Assembly (NCBI GenBank): GCA_902496665.1
Contig: CABVBU010000024.1
Coordinates: 1-47,244 of the forward strand
Source: an uncultured Clostridium sp.
GTDB taxonomy: Bacteria; Bacillota; Clostridia; Lachnospirales; Lachnospiraceae
Length of the DNA stretch: 47,244 nt
Direction of reading: 5' to 3'
The notes beneath the pieces are model-generated. The model had not been told where the DNA came from and did no database searches. It was given only the letters and a program-made list of their open reading frames with translations. Position 1 is the first letter of the stretch. Every line of letters starts with the position of its first letter. A program made the translations under genes and the position numbers. Positions 7,758 to 15,732 of this stretch are shown in pieces.

Positions 7758-9194
7758 TTATACTGTCTGCTTCTTTGTAGCGCGGATGAAGATTCCAAGG
7801 AATACGACCGCAAGTACGATACCTACCGGGTACGCAACTGCAGTACCGAGATTTAAGCACTCTTTTGCACAGAAGAAATATGTCATGGAAACAGCGCTCA
7901 TGAAGGTTGCCGGAACTGCTGTGAGCCAGTAGTTCTTCTTTGCCTTGTAGAGGTACATGCTTGCTGTCCAGAGAACGATCATAGCCAGTGTCTGGTTTGT
8001 CCAGCTGAAGTATCTCCATACGATGCTGTAATCCATATGTCCGACGATCGCGCCGATTCCAAGTAACGGTACGCAGAGAATCAGACGGTTCTTCCAGTTC
8101 TTCTGGTCAACCTTGAACCAGTCAGCAAGTGTTAAACGTGCGCTTCTGAATGCTGTATCACCGGAAGTGATCGGGCAAGCGATAACACCTAACATGGCAA
8201 GAGCAATGCCGACACCGCCCATGGTCTTCTGGCAGACATCATAGATGGCTGCGGACTGACCGTTCTTCATGATCTCTGCGAGACCTGTGTTTAAACCACC
8301 TGTCACTTCGTAGAGAGAGCATCCTGCTGCCGCCCAGATCAGGGCGATAATTCCTTCACATACCATTGCGCCGTAGAATACGAAATGACCCTGTTTCTCA
8401 GATTTCATGCAGCGCGCCATAAGAGGTGACTGTGTTGCGTGGAAACCGGAGATCGCGCCGCAGGCAACGGTGATGAACATGAAGCTCCATACCGGTGTTC
8501 CGCTCGGATGCATGTTTCTGAAGTTGCTCCAGATCTCCGGAATCACATATTCCGGTTTTGTGAAGATACCGAAAGCAACGCCGAGTGCCATGATGATCAG
8601 GCAGATACCGAAGATCGGATATACCTTACCAATGATCTTATCGATAGAAATAAAGGTCGCGATAAAGTAGTAAGCCAGGATAATCCAGAGCCACATCTCT
8701 TTGTTTACGACCATGCCCTGTGCTCCGCTGTTGCTGAACAGGGTTACGATCAGACCGGCCGGGCCAACTGCGAAAACAGTACCGACCATCACAAGAAGAA
8801 CAACGCTAAATACACGCATCACGTTCTGCATCAGGCCGCCGAGGTAGATTCCGCATACCTCTGAGATCGAAGCACCGTCGTTTCTCTCGGACATCATGCC
8901 GGAGAAGAAGTCGTGAACACCGCCGGCAAAGATCGTACCGAAGGTGATCCACAGGAATACGATCGGTCCCCACAATGCACCCTGCATGGCTCCGAAGATC
9001 GGGCCCAGACCAGCGATATTAAGAAGCTGGATCAGGAAAAGCTTCCATTGGGGCATAACCACATAGTCGACGCCGTCGTTGATTCTGACTGCCGGTGTCT
9101 CTCTGTCATCCGGGCTGAAAATGTTGTTTACGATGTTGCCGTAAACAAAGTAGCCTCCGATCAAAAGTGCCAGACAGACGAGAAAACTAATCAT
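7758..9194 (-). CDS. cstA: CstA-family transporter (short form), probable pyruvate or peptide importer
   Basis: A 478-residue polytopic membrane protein of the carbon-starvation CstA family, with conserved segments such as GLGPIFGAMQGALWGP and GGVHDFFSGMMSERNDG near the N-terminus. It is shorter than E. coli CstA (about 700), which matches the short Firmicute form. The start at 9194 has AAGGAGGG 7 bases upstream; the longer open frame has no such site. It is encoded directly downstream of a LytTR response regulator and a LytS-like kinase. In E. coli the BtsS/BtsR pair induces the CstA-family pyruvate transporter BtsT, so pyruvate uptake is the favoured role by context. Peptide uptake has also been reported for CstA. 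Confidence 0.9.
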   Translation of the reverse strand: MISFLVCLALLIGGYFVYGNIVNNIFSPDDRETPAVRINDGVDYVVMPQWKLFLIQLLNIAGLGPIFGAMQGALWGPIVFLWITFGTIFAGGVHDFFSGMMSERNDGASISEVCGIYLGGLMQNVMRVFSVVLLVMVGTVFAVGPAGLIVTLFSNSGAQGMVVNKEMWLWIILAYYFIATFISIDKIIGKVYPIFGICLIIMALGVAFGIFTKPEYVIPEIWSNFRNMHPSGTPVWSFMFITVACGAISGFHATQSPLMARCMKSEKQGHFVFYGAMVCEGIIALIWAAAGCSLYEVTGGLNTGLAEIMKNGQSAAIYDVCQKTMGGVGIALAMLGVIACPITSGDTAFRSARLTLADWFKVDQKNWKNRLILCVPLLGIGAIVGHMDYSIVWRYFSWTNQTLAMIVLWTASMYLYKAKKNYWLTAVPATFMSAVSMTYFFCAKECLNLGTAVAYPVGIVLAVVFLGIFIRATKKQTV

Positions 9195-9249
9195 ACAAAT
9201 CCCTCCTTGAATATACATTATGCTTAGTTCTTTTTCTTCAAGCAAATGT

Positions 9250-9310
9250 ATTATAGTATATTTTGCACAATATTTAAAGATGGTCTGCATGAACAGCATG
9301 GATATCTGCA
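9250..9310 (-). promoter_or_regulatory. cstA promoter with candidate LytTR operator
   Basis: On the minus strand a TATAAT box (9250-9255) lacks a good -35 (best is TTTAAA-like at 17 bp), as expected for an activator-dependent promoter. Just upstream are two direct TGCAGA half-sites (minus strand; plus TCTGCA at 9305-9310 and 9284-9289), exactly 21 bp apart. LytTR-domain activators bind paired direct repeats two helical turns apart next to -35, so this is a good candidate target of the regulator encoded upstream. Confidence 0.5.
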
Positions 9311-9314
9311 CAAA

Positions 9315-9345
9315 CGGCACTCCTTTCATCATGAACGGAGTGCCG
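9315..9345 (-). terminator. hairpin between the response regulator gene and cstA
   Basis: CGGCACTCC at 9315-9323 pairs perfectly with GGAGTGCCG at 9337-9345 around a 13-base loop, 16 bp after the regulator stop. The following bases (TTTGTGC on the minus strand) form a weak U-tract. It probably ends the two-component transcript and leaves cstA to its own promoter. Confidence 0.55.
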
Positions 9346-9360
9346 CAGCTTCTCTTTCTG

Positions 9361-10176
9361 TCAGCTGATCTTCAACAGCTGTTTTAATGTTTTCAGTTTT
9401 TCTCTTCCCACCGGGAGTTCCCGGCTCTCATACCCCTTCATATGTACGGAAAGTCCGTTTCCGCTGCCCGCAAAAAGTTCCGAAATAAATGACAGATTTA
9501 TGAGATAGCTCTTATGGATCCGGAAGAATCCGAAGTCCGCCAGCTTTTTCTCAAGTTCTCCCAAAAGCTGGTTGACCTCATAGGATTTCGATGTGGTGTG
9601 GACCACGCATCCGTGTCCATCGGTCTCCGCATACACGATCTGGGCGATCTCCAGAAACAGGATTCCGTGACTGGCCGTCACAGGGATCTTGCCGAATACC
9701 GTCGATCCGCTCTTTGCTTCCACACCTGCGTTTGCCTGTTCTGCTCCCTGCTTTTCTGCTGCTGCCGGTTCCGTTTTTTCCTCCGGCTCCTCCATTTTTC
9801 GCGCGGGATCAAGTTTTCCTTCCCCAATGCACTTTTTCACAACATGATGCACCCGCTCCGGGTCAAATGGTTTTAAAATATAGTCATCAATCTCCATCTC
9901 ATATGCTTTCGCGGCATACTGGGAATAGGCAGTGGCAAAGACGATCTTTGCCCCGGGAAACAGCCGTTTTGCCGTGGCTGCCAGAGTTGTCCCCTCCATG
10001 TCCCCGAGGTCCATATCCACAAAGATCAGATCAAACGAATCTGCCTCATTAAACATCCTTAAGGCGTCCGCTCCGCTCTCCGCTTCCGCGATCTCACAGT
10101 CCGGAAGCACTTCCTGCACCCTGCGGATCAGCATTTTTCTTGCCGGTCTCTCATCATCGATCACTGCGATCTTCAA
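9361..10176 (-). CDS. LytTR-family response regulator (BtsR/LytR-like)
   Basis: A 271-residue two-component regulator. The receiver domain spans residues 1-115 with acidic pair D7-D8, phosphoacceptor D54 in FVDMDLGD, T82 and K102 in LKPF. After an Ala/Glu-rich linker, a LytTR DNA-binding domain runs from about 155 to 270. The start is TTG at 10174-10176, with GGGGGAG 5 bases before it; the only nearby ATG upstream (10180) opens a two-codon frame, ATG TTT TGA, that overlaps the TTG. It is co-directional with the sensor kinase 67 bp upstream. Likely target is cstA downstream, through the TGCAGA repeats at 9284-9310. Confidence 0.92.
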   Translation of the reverse strand: MKIAVIDDERPARKMLIRRVQEVLPDCEIAEAESGADALRMFNEADSFDLIFVDMDLGDMEGTTLAATAKRLFPGAKIVFATAYSQYAAKAYEMEIDDYILKPFDPERVHHVVKKCIGEGKLDPARKMEEPEEKTEPAAAEKQGAEQANAGVEAKSGSTVFGKIPVTASHGILFLEIAQIVYAETDGHGCVVHTTSKSYEVNQLLGELEKKLADFGFFRIHKSYLINLSFISELFAGSGNGLSVHMKGYESRELPVGREKLKTLKQLLKIS

Positions 10177-10243
10177 AACATCTCCCCCTGTCTCTCATAG
10201 TTTCCCCGATGTATAAAAGCTTCCCGGTCACGGTATTTTCCTG

Positions 10244-11941
10244 TCAGCTTTCTGCCTGATACGGAATACAGAACGAAACATCCGCCCCGTCATCCGTATT
10301 CCGGATCTCCAGCCCATAACGCTTTCCGTATGTACTCTTCAAACGTTCATTCACATTTTTTAATCCCACACTGCCGGTCTTGTTTCCGGTCAGGATTCTC
10401 TCTGCCTCTTCCGGTTCAAAACCTTTTCCATGGTCCCTGACCCCAATCCGCACCAGATCCTCCCCGGTCCCGCTCTGCACCCGTTTTGCCGAGATCTCTA
10501 CTCTGCGCACCCCGTCCGCACTGTTTCCATACCGGACAGCGTTCTCCACGATGGGCTGCAGGATAAAGGACGGGACCTGACAGGAGAAACCGTCTTCCAC
10601 GTTAATCTCCACCCGGAGCTTCTCCTCAAATCTCGCCTTCTCGATCTCCAGATACGTTCGGACATGGTTGATCTCCGTATCGATATCCAGCATGTACTGG
10701 TCATTCTCCAGAGTCTGGCGGTAGTAGGACGCTAACGTCAGGATCAGGTCACTTGCCTTTCCCGCGTCCTCATCACAGATGCAGGAGATCGTATTCAGCG
10801 CGTTGTAGAGAAAATGCGGGTTTACCTGGGACTGCAGCGCCTTAAACTCCGCTTTTTTCCGCAGCTTCTTCTGATATTCCACATTGTAGACTCCCAACTG
10901 TGTGGAAAACATCTTCGCAAGCTCCTCCAGAAAATCCCCGATGCTCCGTTCCACACGGCGTCTCTTTTTTACGACAATGGACAGACTTCCGATCTTCTCA
11001 TCTCCGGCCATGACCGGAACTGTCACCGTCACAAGGGAATGGAACAGCGGCCGGATCTCCTCATCGAGATCTTCCTCCCAGATACACTCTGCTTTCATTC
11101 CTTTTGCCGGTCCTGTCAGATGTTCCAGAAACTTTTCCCGCCGGAAACGGCTGTCATCGATCAGGGAGCTCACCGCCAGGACTTCCTTTTCATCCGTGAT
11201 GATCACCGCCTGACATGGGATCTCACCGAAAATGATATCGGTCACGGCTTCCATATTTTCCCGCTTTCCGAGACCCTTTCTCAGATAGACGAGACTCTTG
11301 TCCGCGATTCCCATGGAAAGACGCATCCGCTCCGCAAACAGGCTGTCCTCTCGCATATATACCATATCAAAGGTCTTGAAAAAGAGCACCATTCCCACAG
11401 AATTCATCACGATCATCGGGACGGCGATCTTTCCCACAAGCTCCATGGCCGCACCGAGGGGCTTCGAGATCATCAGAATGATCACCATCTGCAGGATCTC
11501 CGCCTCGGCAGTCAGGAAAAACAGATCGACGCTGTCCATCTCCCCCGCCTTGTACTTTTTATGGACCAGACTTCCCAGCGCACCTTCCACCAGCGTTGAG
11601 ACCGCGCAGGAGACTGCGGTAAAGCCGCCGATATCAAACAGGAACCGGTGGGCTCCGGCGATGAGTGCCGTCATCATTCCGACAAACGGTCCGCCCATGA
11701 TCCCAGCGGTCAGAACGCCGATGACACGGGTATTGACGATGGCCCCGCCGGTCTTTGTGCCTGTGTAGGTCGACACGATGCTGATCGCGCCGAAGATCAC
11801 TGCTAACGCCATCTTCTGGGCGATCGTGCTGTTCTCTCCCCGGAACAGCTTCCGCACTGATGCCATATTGGTGAGCAGCGTTGCCAGAAGCACCAGCAAT
11901 CCGATATTTAAAAGCATGTTGAAAAACATGGTTCCTGTCAT
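10244..11941 (-). CDS. LytS-type sensor histidine kinase with 5TM receptor domain
   Basis: A 565-residue membrane sensor. The N-terminus (about 1-190) carries the multi-helix 5TM-5TMR_LYT domain with the conserved NTRVIGVLTAGIMGGP segment. A GAF-like region follows (about 210-335), then a His_kinase domain with the phosphorylated histidine at about 376 in QVNPHFLYNALNTI, and an ATPase domain with N-box IVENAVRYG and G-box DHGKGF. This is the architecture of LytS, BtsS and YpdA. The start at 11941 was preferred over an in-frame start 63 bp upstream because AGGGGGATC precedes it. It pairs with the LytTR regulator next door and should sense an external metabolite such as pyruvate, by analogy with BtsS. 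Confidence 0.92.
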   Translation of the reverse strand: MTGTMFFNMLLNIGLLVLLATLLTNMASVRKLFRGENSTIAQKMALAVIFGAISIVSTYTGTKTGGAIVNTRVIGVLTAGIMGGPFVGMMTALIAGAHRFLFDIGGFTAVSCAVSTLVEGALGSLVHKKYKAGEMDSVDLFFLTAEAEILQMVIILMISKPLGAAMELVGKIAVPMIVMNSVGMVLFFKTFDMVYMREDSLFAERMRLSMGIADKSLVYLRKGLGKRENMEAVTDIIFGEIPCQAVIITDEKEVLAVSSLIDDSRFRREKFLEHLTGPAKGMKAECIWEEDLDEEIRPLFHSLVTVTVPVMAGDEKIGSLSIVVKKRRRVERSIGDFLEELAKMFSTQLGVYNVEYQKKLRKKAEFKALQSQVNPHFLYNALNTISCICDEDAGKASDLILTLASYYRQTLENDQYMLDIDTEINHVRTYLEIEKARFEEKLRVEINVEDGFSCQVPSFILQPIVENAVRYGNSADGVRRVEISAKRVQSGTGEDLVRIGVRDHGKGFEPEEAERILTGNKTGSVGLKNVNERLKSTYGKRYGLEIRNTDDGADVSFCIPYQAES

Positions 11942-12106
11942 AAAGATCCCCCTGTCCCCGCAGACCGAATGTCCTTGTCTGCCTCTTTCACATGTTTTTA
12001 TCATATCACATTTTTCTGTTTATTTGTTCAGAAAATGTCAAGTATAGGCGCATCCCTGGCACACTGGTGCCTTTTTCTGCAGGCGGGAATTTCCTATTAC
12101 AAAGAA

Positions 12107-12154
12107 AAAGCTCCGGAAGGCCTGGGCTTCTTCCCTCAGGTCTTCCGGAGCTTT
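12107..12154 (-). terminator. intrinsic terminator of the symporter gene
   Basis: On the minus strand a 13-bp stem with core CTCCGGAAG (12107-12119 with 12142-12154), an inner CCTG/CAGG pairing and a TTTTTCTTT tail, 33 bp beyond the stop. Confidence 0.87.
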
Positions 12155-12187
12155 GCACACCGTCTGTAAACCAGTCCGGTATTTTCC

Positions 12188-13525
12188 TTATGAATTGTAA
12201 ATATCCTCGTTTAACATTCCCTCAGATTTCGCAACGTAGATCGCGGTTGCGGAGTCACCGACAACGTTAAGCGCCGTTACTAACATCTCGATCGGGCGGT
12301 TGATCGCAAGGATCAGGCTGTATGCTAAGAGTGCGCCGTCGTTGATGTAGCCGAGACCGGAAAGGATCGTGAACAGGATGATCGCGCCTGCGCCCGGAGC
12401 TGCCGGTGTACCGGCGGATGCGATCAGGGCTAAGAGAGCGATCACGATGAGCTGGGACAGGGTTACATCGTAGCCTGCGCAGCCTGCGATGAACAGAGTC
12501 GCAACGACCTGCATGATCGCGGTACCGTTCATGTTGATGGTCATACCGAGCGGAAGTACAAAGGAAGCGATCTTCTCATCAACACCGAGCTCCTCTGTGG
12601 TGGTCTTCACGTTAAGCGGAAGAGCAGCCGCACTGGAGGAAGTGGAGAATCCGAATACTGCTACACGGAAGATCTTCTTTGCGAACTTCACCGGGTTCTG
12701 CTTTGTTGTAACTGCTACAAAGATCGGGTATCCCACGAAGAGGAATACGAGAAGCAGGATAACGGTTACGACAACGTATGCCAGTGCCGGTTTTAAGTGG
12801 TTGATTCCGTATGTCGCGAATGTTCTTGCAAGAAGAACGAAGATCGCGAACGGACCAAACTTTGTAACAACGTAGTTTAAGAATACAACAACGATATCAT
12901 TTACTTCTGTGATGAGCTTCTTTAAGGTTGCGCTCTTCTCATCACCGATCGCCTTCATGCAGAGTCCGAGGGAAACTGCCAGGAACACGATCGCGAGAAC
13001 GGAAGTGTTTGTGCTGAATACCGCTGTGATATTGGACGGAACAATGTTAAGGATCACATTTAACGGGTTGGAACCGGTAGATCCGGCGGAACCTTCAAGA
13101 CCCTCAACCTGAATATTGAATACGCCGGCATTGTAGATCATGATTCCGACAACGCACGCCATAAGTAATGCGAAGAAAGAACAGATCAGGAAACCTGCGA
13201 TCGTTTTTACGGAAATTCTGCCGAGAGTTCTTGTATCGGAAATCTGTCCGATCGCAAGTGTGATGGATGTGAATACCATCGGTACGATGACAAGCTGTAA
13301 AGAACGGATAAACAACTGACCAATAATATAGAAGATACCGAGTGCCTTTTCAGCGCCTGCAGCTGTGATATCCTGGAACAGGATGCTGTTGATCGTTGCC
13401 CATACGGCTTCCTTGCCTGTGCTGTTGAGGTTTTCTCTTAAGAACATTAACAGAAGACCTGCTACCAGACCGCAGACGAGGGAAATACTCATTCTGACAG
13501 CGAGTGAACTTTTCTTTTTCTCCAT
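12188..13525 (-). CDS. dicarboxylate/amino acid:cation symporter (DAACS)
   Basis: A 445-residue secondary transporter of the GltP/SstT/DctA family. It shows the serine-rich re-entrant loop STSSSAAALPL followed by the substrate-site motif NMNGTA in the second half, and about eight membrane helices plus two hairpins. It should import glutamate, aspartate, serine/threonine or C4-dicarboxylates with Na+ or H+; the sequence does not settle which. RBS AGGAGG precedes the ATG at 13525. It has its own terminator and lies between the LytS kinase gene and the glycosidase-like gene, so it is probably monocistronic. Confidence 0.92.
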   Translation of the reverse strand: MEKKKSSLAVRMSISLVCGLVAGLLLMFLRENLNSTGKEAVWATINSILFQDITAAGAEKALGIFYIIGQLFIRSLQLVIVPMVFTSITLAIGQISDTRTLGRISVKTIAGFLICSFFALLMACVVGIMIYNAGVFNIQVEGLEGSAGSTGSNPLNVILNIVPSNITAVFSTNTSVLAIVFLAVSLGLCMKAIGDEKSATLKKLITEVNDIVVVFLNYVVTKFGPFAIFVLLARTFATYGINHLKPALAYVVVTVILLLVFLFVGYPIFVAVTTKQNPVKFAKKIFRVAVFGFSTSSSAAALPLNVKTTTEELGVDEKIASFVLPLGMTINMNGTAIMQVVATLFIAGCAGYDVTLSQLIVIALLALIASAGTPAAPGAGAIILFTILSGLGYINDGALLAYSLILAINRPIEMLVTALNVVGDSATAIYVAKSEGMLNEDIYNS

Positions 13526-13636
13526 GTAATCCTCCTTTTTTTACCGCGCAACACACCCGGAAACATAAGCTTTGGGGCGGCTCTCCAAAACATTTCTGAT
13601 ATGCGGACACAGACTTTGACTCATTGCCCGCATAAA

Positions 13637-13692
13637 AATCTCCGGGACACTGACAGGTTTTTATCGATCCCTGTCAAACTATCCCGGAGATT
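13637..13692 (-). terminator. nested hairpin terminator after the glycosidase-like gene
   Basis: On the minus strand AATCTCCGGGA (13682-13692) pairs with TCCCGGAGATT (13637-13647) and encloses a second hairpin (TGACAGG with CCTGTCA). TTTTTATG follows. Confidence 0.82.
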
Positions 13693-13759
13693 ATATCGTA
13701 GTCTGAGCAATTCCGCAAGTAGGAATTTCAAATTTCTTTATGTTTTTTTTACAGAAATT

Positions 13760-15421
13760 TTATTTACTGGAATCGGCTGCCGGAACAGACTCCGAAGCCT
13801 GTGTCTGATCCAGTTCCGCATTTAACTCCTGGAACGCCGCCGCGAGATCCTGCTCGTTGCCGTCCGTGTCATAGATCCTGCCGTACTGCTCGTGGGAATA
13901 CATTTTGATATTATCCAGTGTCACGCTGCGGTCTGTCGTGATCGAGAGATTGTAGTTTTCCTGCCACGGGATGGAACACTCATAATTTCCCGCTTCCGTC
14001 ACCTGAACCGACTTTTTAGCGTCACCGATCTGGAAGGTGACCTTCGCTGTACCGTTCTTCGGTGCCGCCCAGAATTTTACATAGATCTTGTCCCTCTTTC
14101 CAAGACGTCCATGGACATTCTGGCTGAGCACACTGTCCTTTGCCAGAGTGACTGCCTTTGATCCGTCATGTTCCGTTTTCTCAACCTTTCCGGTGGTATC
14201 CCAGCCTGTGAGTCCCAGAGCAAACTGACCATTGTATACACAATCGTTTACATAATTCCGGTATACCCAGAGACCGTAGCCGCAGGTAGTATCTTTTAAG
14301 ATCGGAGCGGTATTCTTCACAAAGTCCGCCACCTGAGATTCCTCGATCTGGGTATTGTAGGAGAATGCCTCTGTGGAATCCATATAGAGGAACTGCTCCA
14401 TAAAATATTTCTTTCCGCTCTTTTCCACGAGACCGTTCATGCCCCTCTGCATGAACGCCAGTGCGGTTTCCGACGAGATATGGTCTCCCACGTTCTGCTG
14501 TCCGAGGGACACGCTGTACATAAGAGCGGAGTACTCGGCATCGGCACACGGATACGTGGCGGAGTGGGAATAGTAGGTATAGCTTCCGTCCAGCTGGTAG
14601 ATCGGATCGCCGTCGGAGCGGACCTCCATGGATAGTCCGGGGAACACTTCCTGACTCTCGGAGAGGAGCTTATTTAAAAAGCTGTCATAGAACTCAAAAA
14701 ACAGCTTCGCCTCCGGGCGCTTTCTCTCCGGGATCCAGATTTCGGAATAATCCTGGAACGTCTTTCCGTAGACCGCGCCGAGCTCCGCAAGGGAGTAGTG
14801 AGCCTTCAGGTAATCCTGATATCCGCTTCTGGATGCCAGACGGATACTGAGGGCTCTTGTGAGATCCCGGTCCATGTTTGACGTATAGTCCCAGAAGTCC
14901 TCCCAGGTAATAAATCCACCCTGAAAGTTCCCATAGTCAGATACCCGGTCATAGATCGTCTTACAGTAATCCAGCCACAGCTTCCTGTCACTGCTTCCGT
15001 CCTGCACCACACCGGCATATCGCTCCGGAAGGGACGCGTCACCGCTGTAATCCCAGCAGTAACCGATCCGCAGCGTCACCATAAGTCCGTGGTCATCCGC
15101 GCACTTCATGACCTGATCGAGTTTGGAGAAAGCAGCCTCATTGTACATATTTCCCATGTCCCCCGGCTGAAACTCTCTCCACGGGATCACGAGAATAATA
15201 CTGTTGAAGCCGTCCGCCTTGATGCGGGCAAAATTTGCCCCCATATTGTCATCTTCTGTCCCCCAGTAGTTGATGGGCCAGGCATCACCGAAGTAGGTCA
15301 CAGATTTTAAGTATTCCGGAAATGCTGCCTGCGCTTCCATCCGAAGTTCAGGGATTCCAGCCATCAGGGATGCGGCGGCCAAAAGCGCTGCCGCTGGTCT
15401 TGCCAGTTTTCTTATGTTCAT
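13760..15421 (-). CDS. secreted glycoside hydrolase-like protein with C-terminal carbohydrate-binding-like domain
   Basis: A 553-residue exported protein. The signal peptide covers about 1-33 (hydrophobic AALLAAASLMAG, cleavage near AQA). Residues 38-380 read as a GH-A-clan TIM barrel like GH42 and related uncharacterised families: candidate acid/base E174 in ITWEDFWDY and candidate nucleophile E342 in KYFMEQFLYMD. Residues about 385-510 form a beta-rich module that opens NGQFALGLTGWD, like CBM4/9-type domains. The Glu/Gln/Ser-rich tail shows no sortase motif. The start at 15421 is preceded by AAAGGTGAGC; an upstream in-frame extension runs through the promoter repeats and has no signal peptide. 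Substrate not evident. Confidence 0.75.
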   Translation of the reverse strand: MNIRKLARPAAALLAAASLMAGIPELRMEAQAAFPEYLKSVTYFGDAWPINYWGTEDDNMGANFARIKADGFNSIILVIPWREFQPGDMGNMYNEAAFSKLDQVMKCADDHGLMVTLRIGYCWDYSGDASLPERYAGVVQDGSSDRKLWLDYCKTIYDRVSDYGNFQGGFITWEDFWDYTSNMDRDLTRALSIRLASRSGYQDYLKAHYSLAELGAVYGKTFQDYSEIWIPERKRPEAKLFFEFYDSFLNKLLSESQEVFPGLSMEVRSDGDPIYQLDGSYTYYSHSATYPCADAEYSALMYSVSLGQQNVGDHISSETALAFMQRGMNGLVEKSGKKYFMEQFLYMDSTEAFSYNTQIEESQVADFVKNTAPILKDTTCGYGLWVYRNYVNDCVYNGQFALGLTGWDTTGKVEKTEHDGSKAVTLAKDSVLSQNVHGRLGKRDKIYVKFWAAPKNGTAKVTFQIGDAKKSVQVTEAGNYECSIPWQENYNLSITTDRSVTLDNIKMYSHEQYGRIYDTDGNEQDLAAAFQELNAELDQTQASESVPAADSSK

Positions 15422-15520
15422 ACGCTCACCTTTTATAACTGTTCTTCGCAGCTTCCTTTTTTGTTTCTGGTATGCATCGGCACACACCGATTCCCGTTTA
15501 CTATACCACAATGCAAAAAT

Positions 15521-15565
15521 TTCTGCAAAATTTATCCTTAAAAAAATTCTGCAAAATTTATCCTT
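15521..15565. repeat. tandem 26-bp direct repeat in a divergent promoter region
   Basis: The 19-mer TTCTGCAAAATTTATCCTT is present at 15521-15539 and, identically, at 15547-15565, separated by A/T-only bases. The second copy ends inside the -35 box (15564) of the rightward DUF362 promoter. On the minus strand the first copy contributes a possible -35 (TTGCAG) 17 bp from TATAGT for the leftward glycosidase-like gene. The geometry fits an operator for one regulator acting on both genes. Confidence 0.7.
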
Positions 15566-15592
15566 GACTAATTTAAGACTTGCGGGGATACT
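15564..15592 (+). promoter_or_regulatory. promoter of the DUF362 ferredoxin gene
   Basis: TTGACT at 15564-15569, a 17-bp spacer and GATACT at 15587-15592. It leaves an untranslated leader of about 130 bases before the ATG at 15733. Confidence 0.6.
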
Positions 15593-15602
15593 TTTATTAG
15601 AG

Positions 15603-15712
15603 AGATCGTAACGGTTCAGCAGGCTGCTCGCTGACCGCACTGGTCGCGCCGGCCGTACTCGCTGCAGTAAAGCGCAGACTTTACGGTACTGGAGCGTTGC
15701 GAAGTATTTATT
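15603..15712 (+). other. GC-rich structured leader or dispersed repeat before the DUF362 gene
   Basis: A GC-rich segment between the promoter and the ribosome binding site (AAAGGAGG from 15713) with several small hairpins, such as GTAAAG-cgcaga-CTTTAC and GACC-gcact-GGTC. It holds no reading frame of note. Its composition is unlike the AT-rich promoter just upstream, which suggests an inserted repeat unit or an RNA element. Confidence 0.4.
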
Positions 15713-15732
15713 AAAGGAGGACTTTATTAAGC

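Noticed and set aside
10814..11599. 261-codon plus-strand frame inside the sensor kinase gene
   Set aside because: Antisense shadow; the kinase motifs on the minus strand are unambiguous.
12058..12076. Plus-strand terminator-like hairpin GGCAC-ACTG-GTGCC with T5
   Set aside because: No rightward gene ends here; it lies upstream of a leftward gene, so the match is probably fortuitous.
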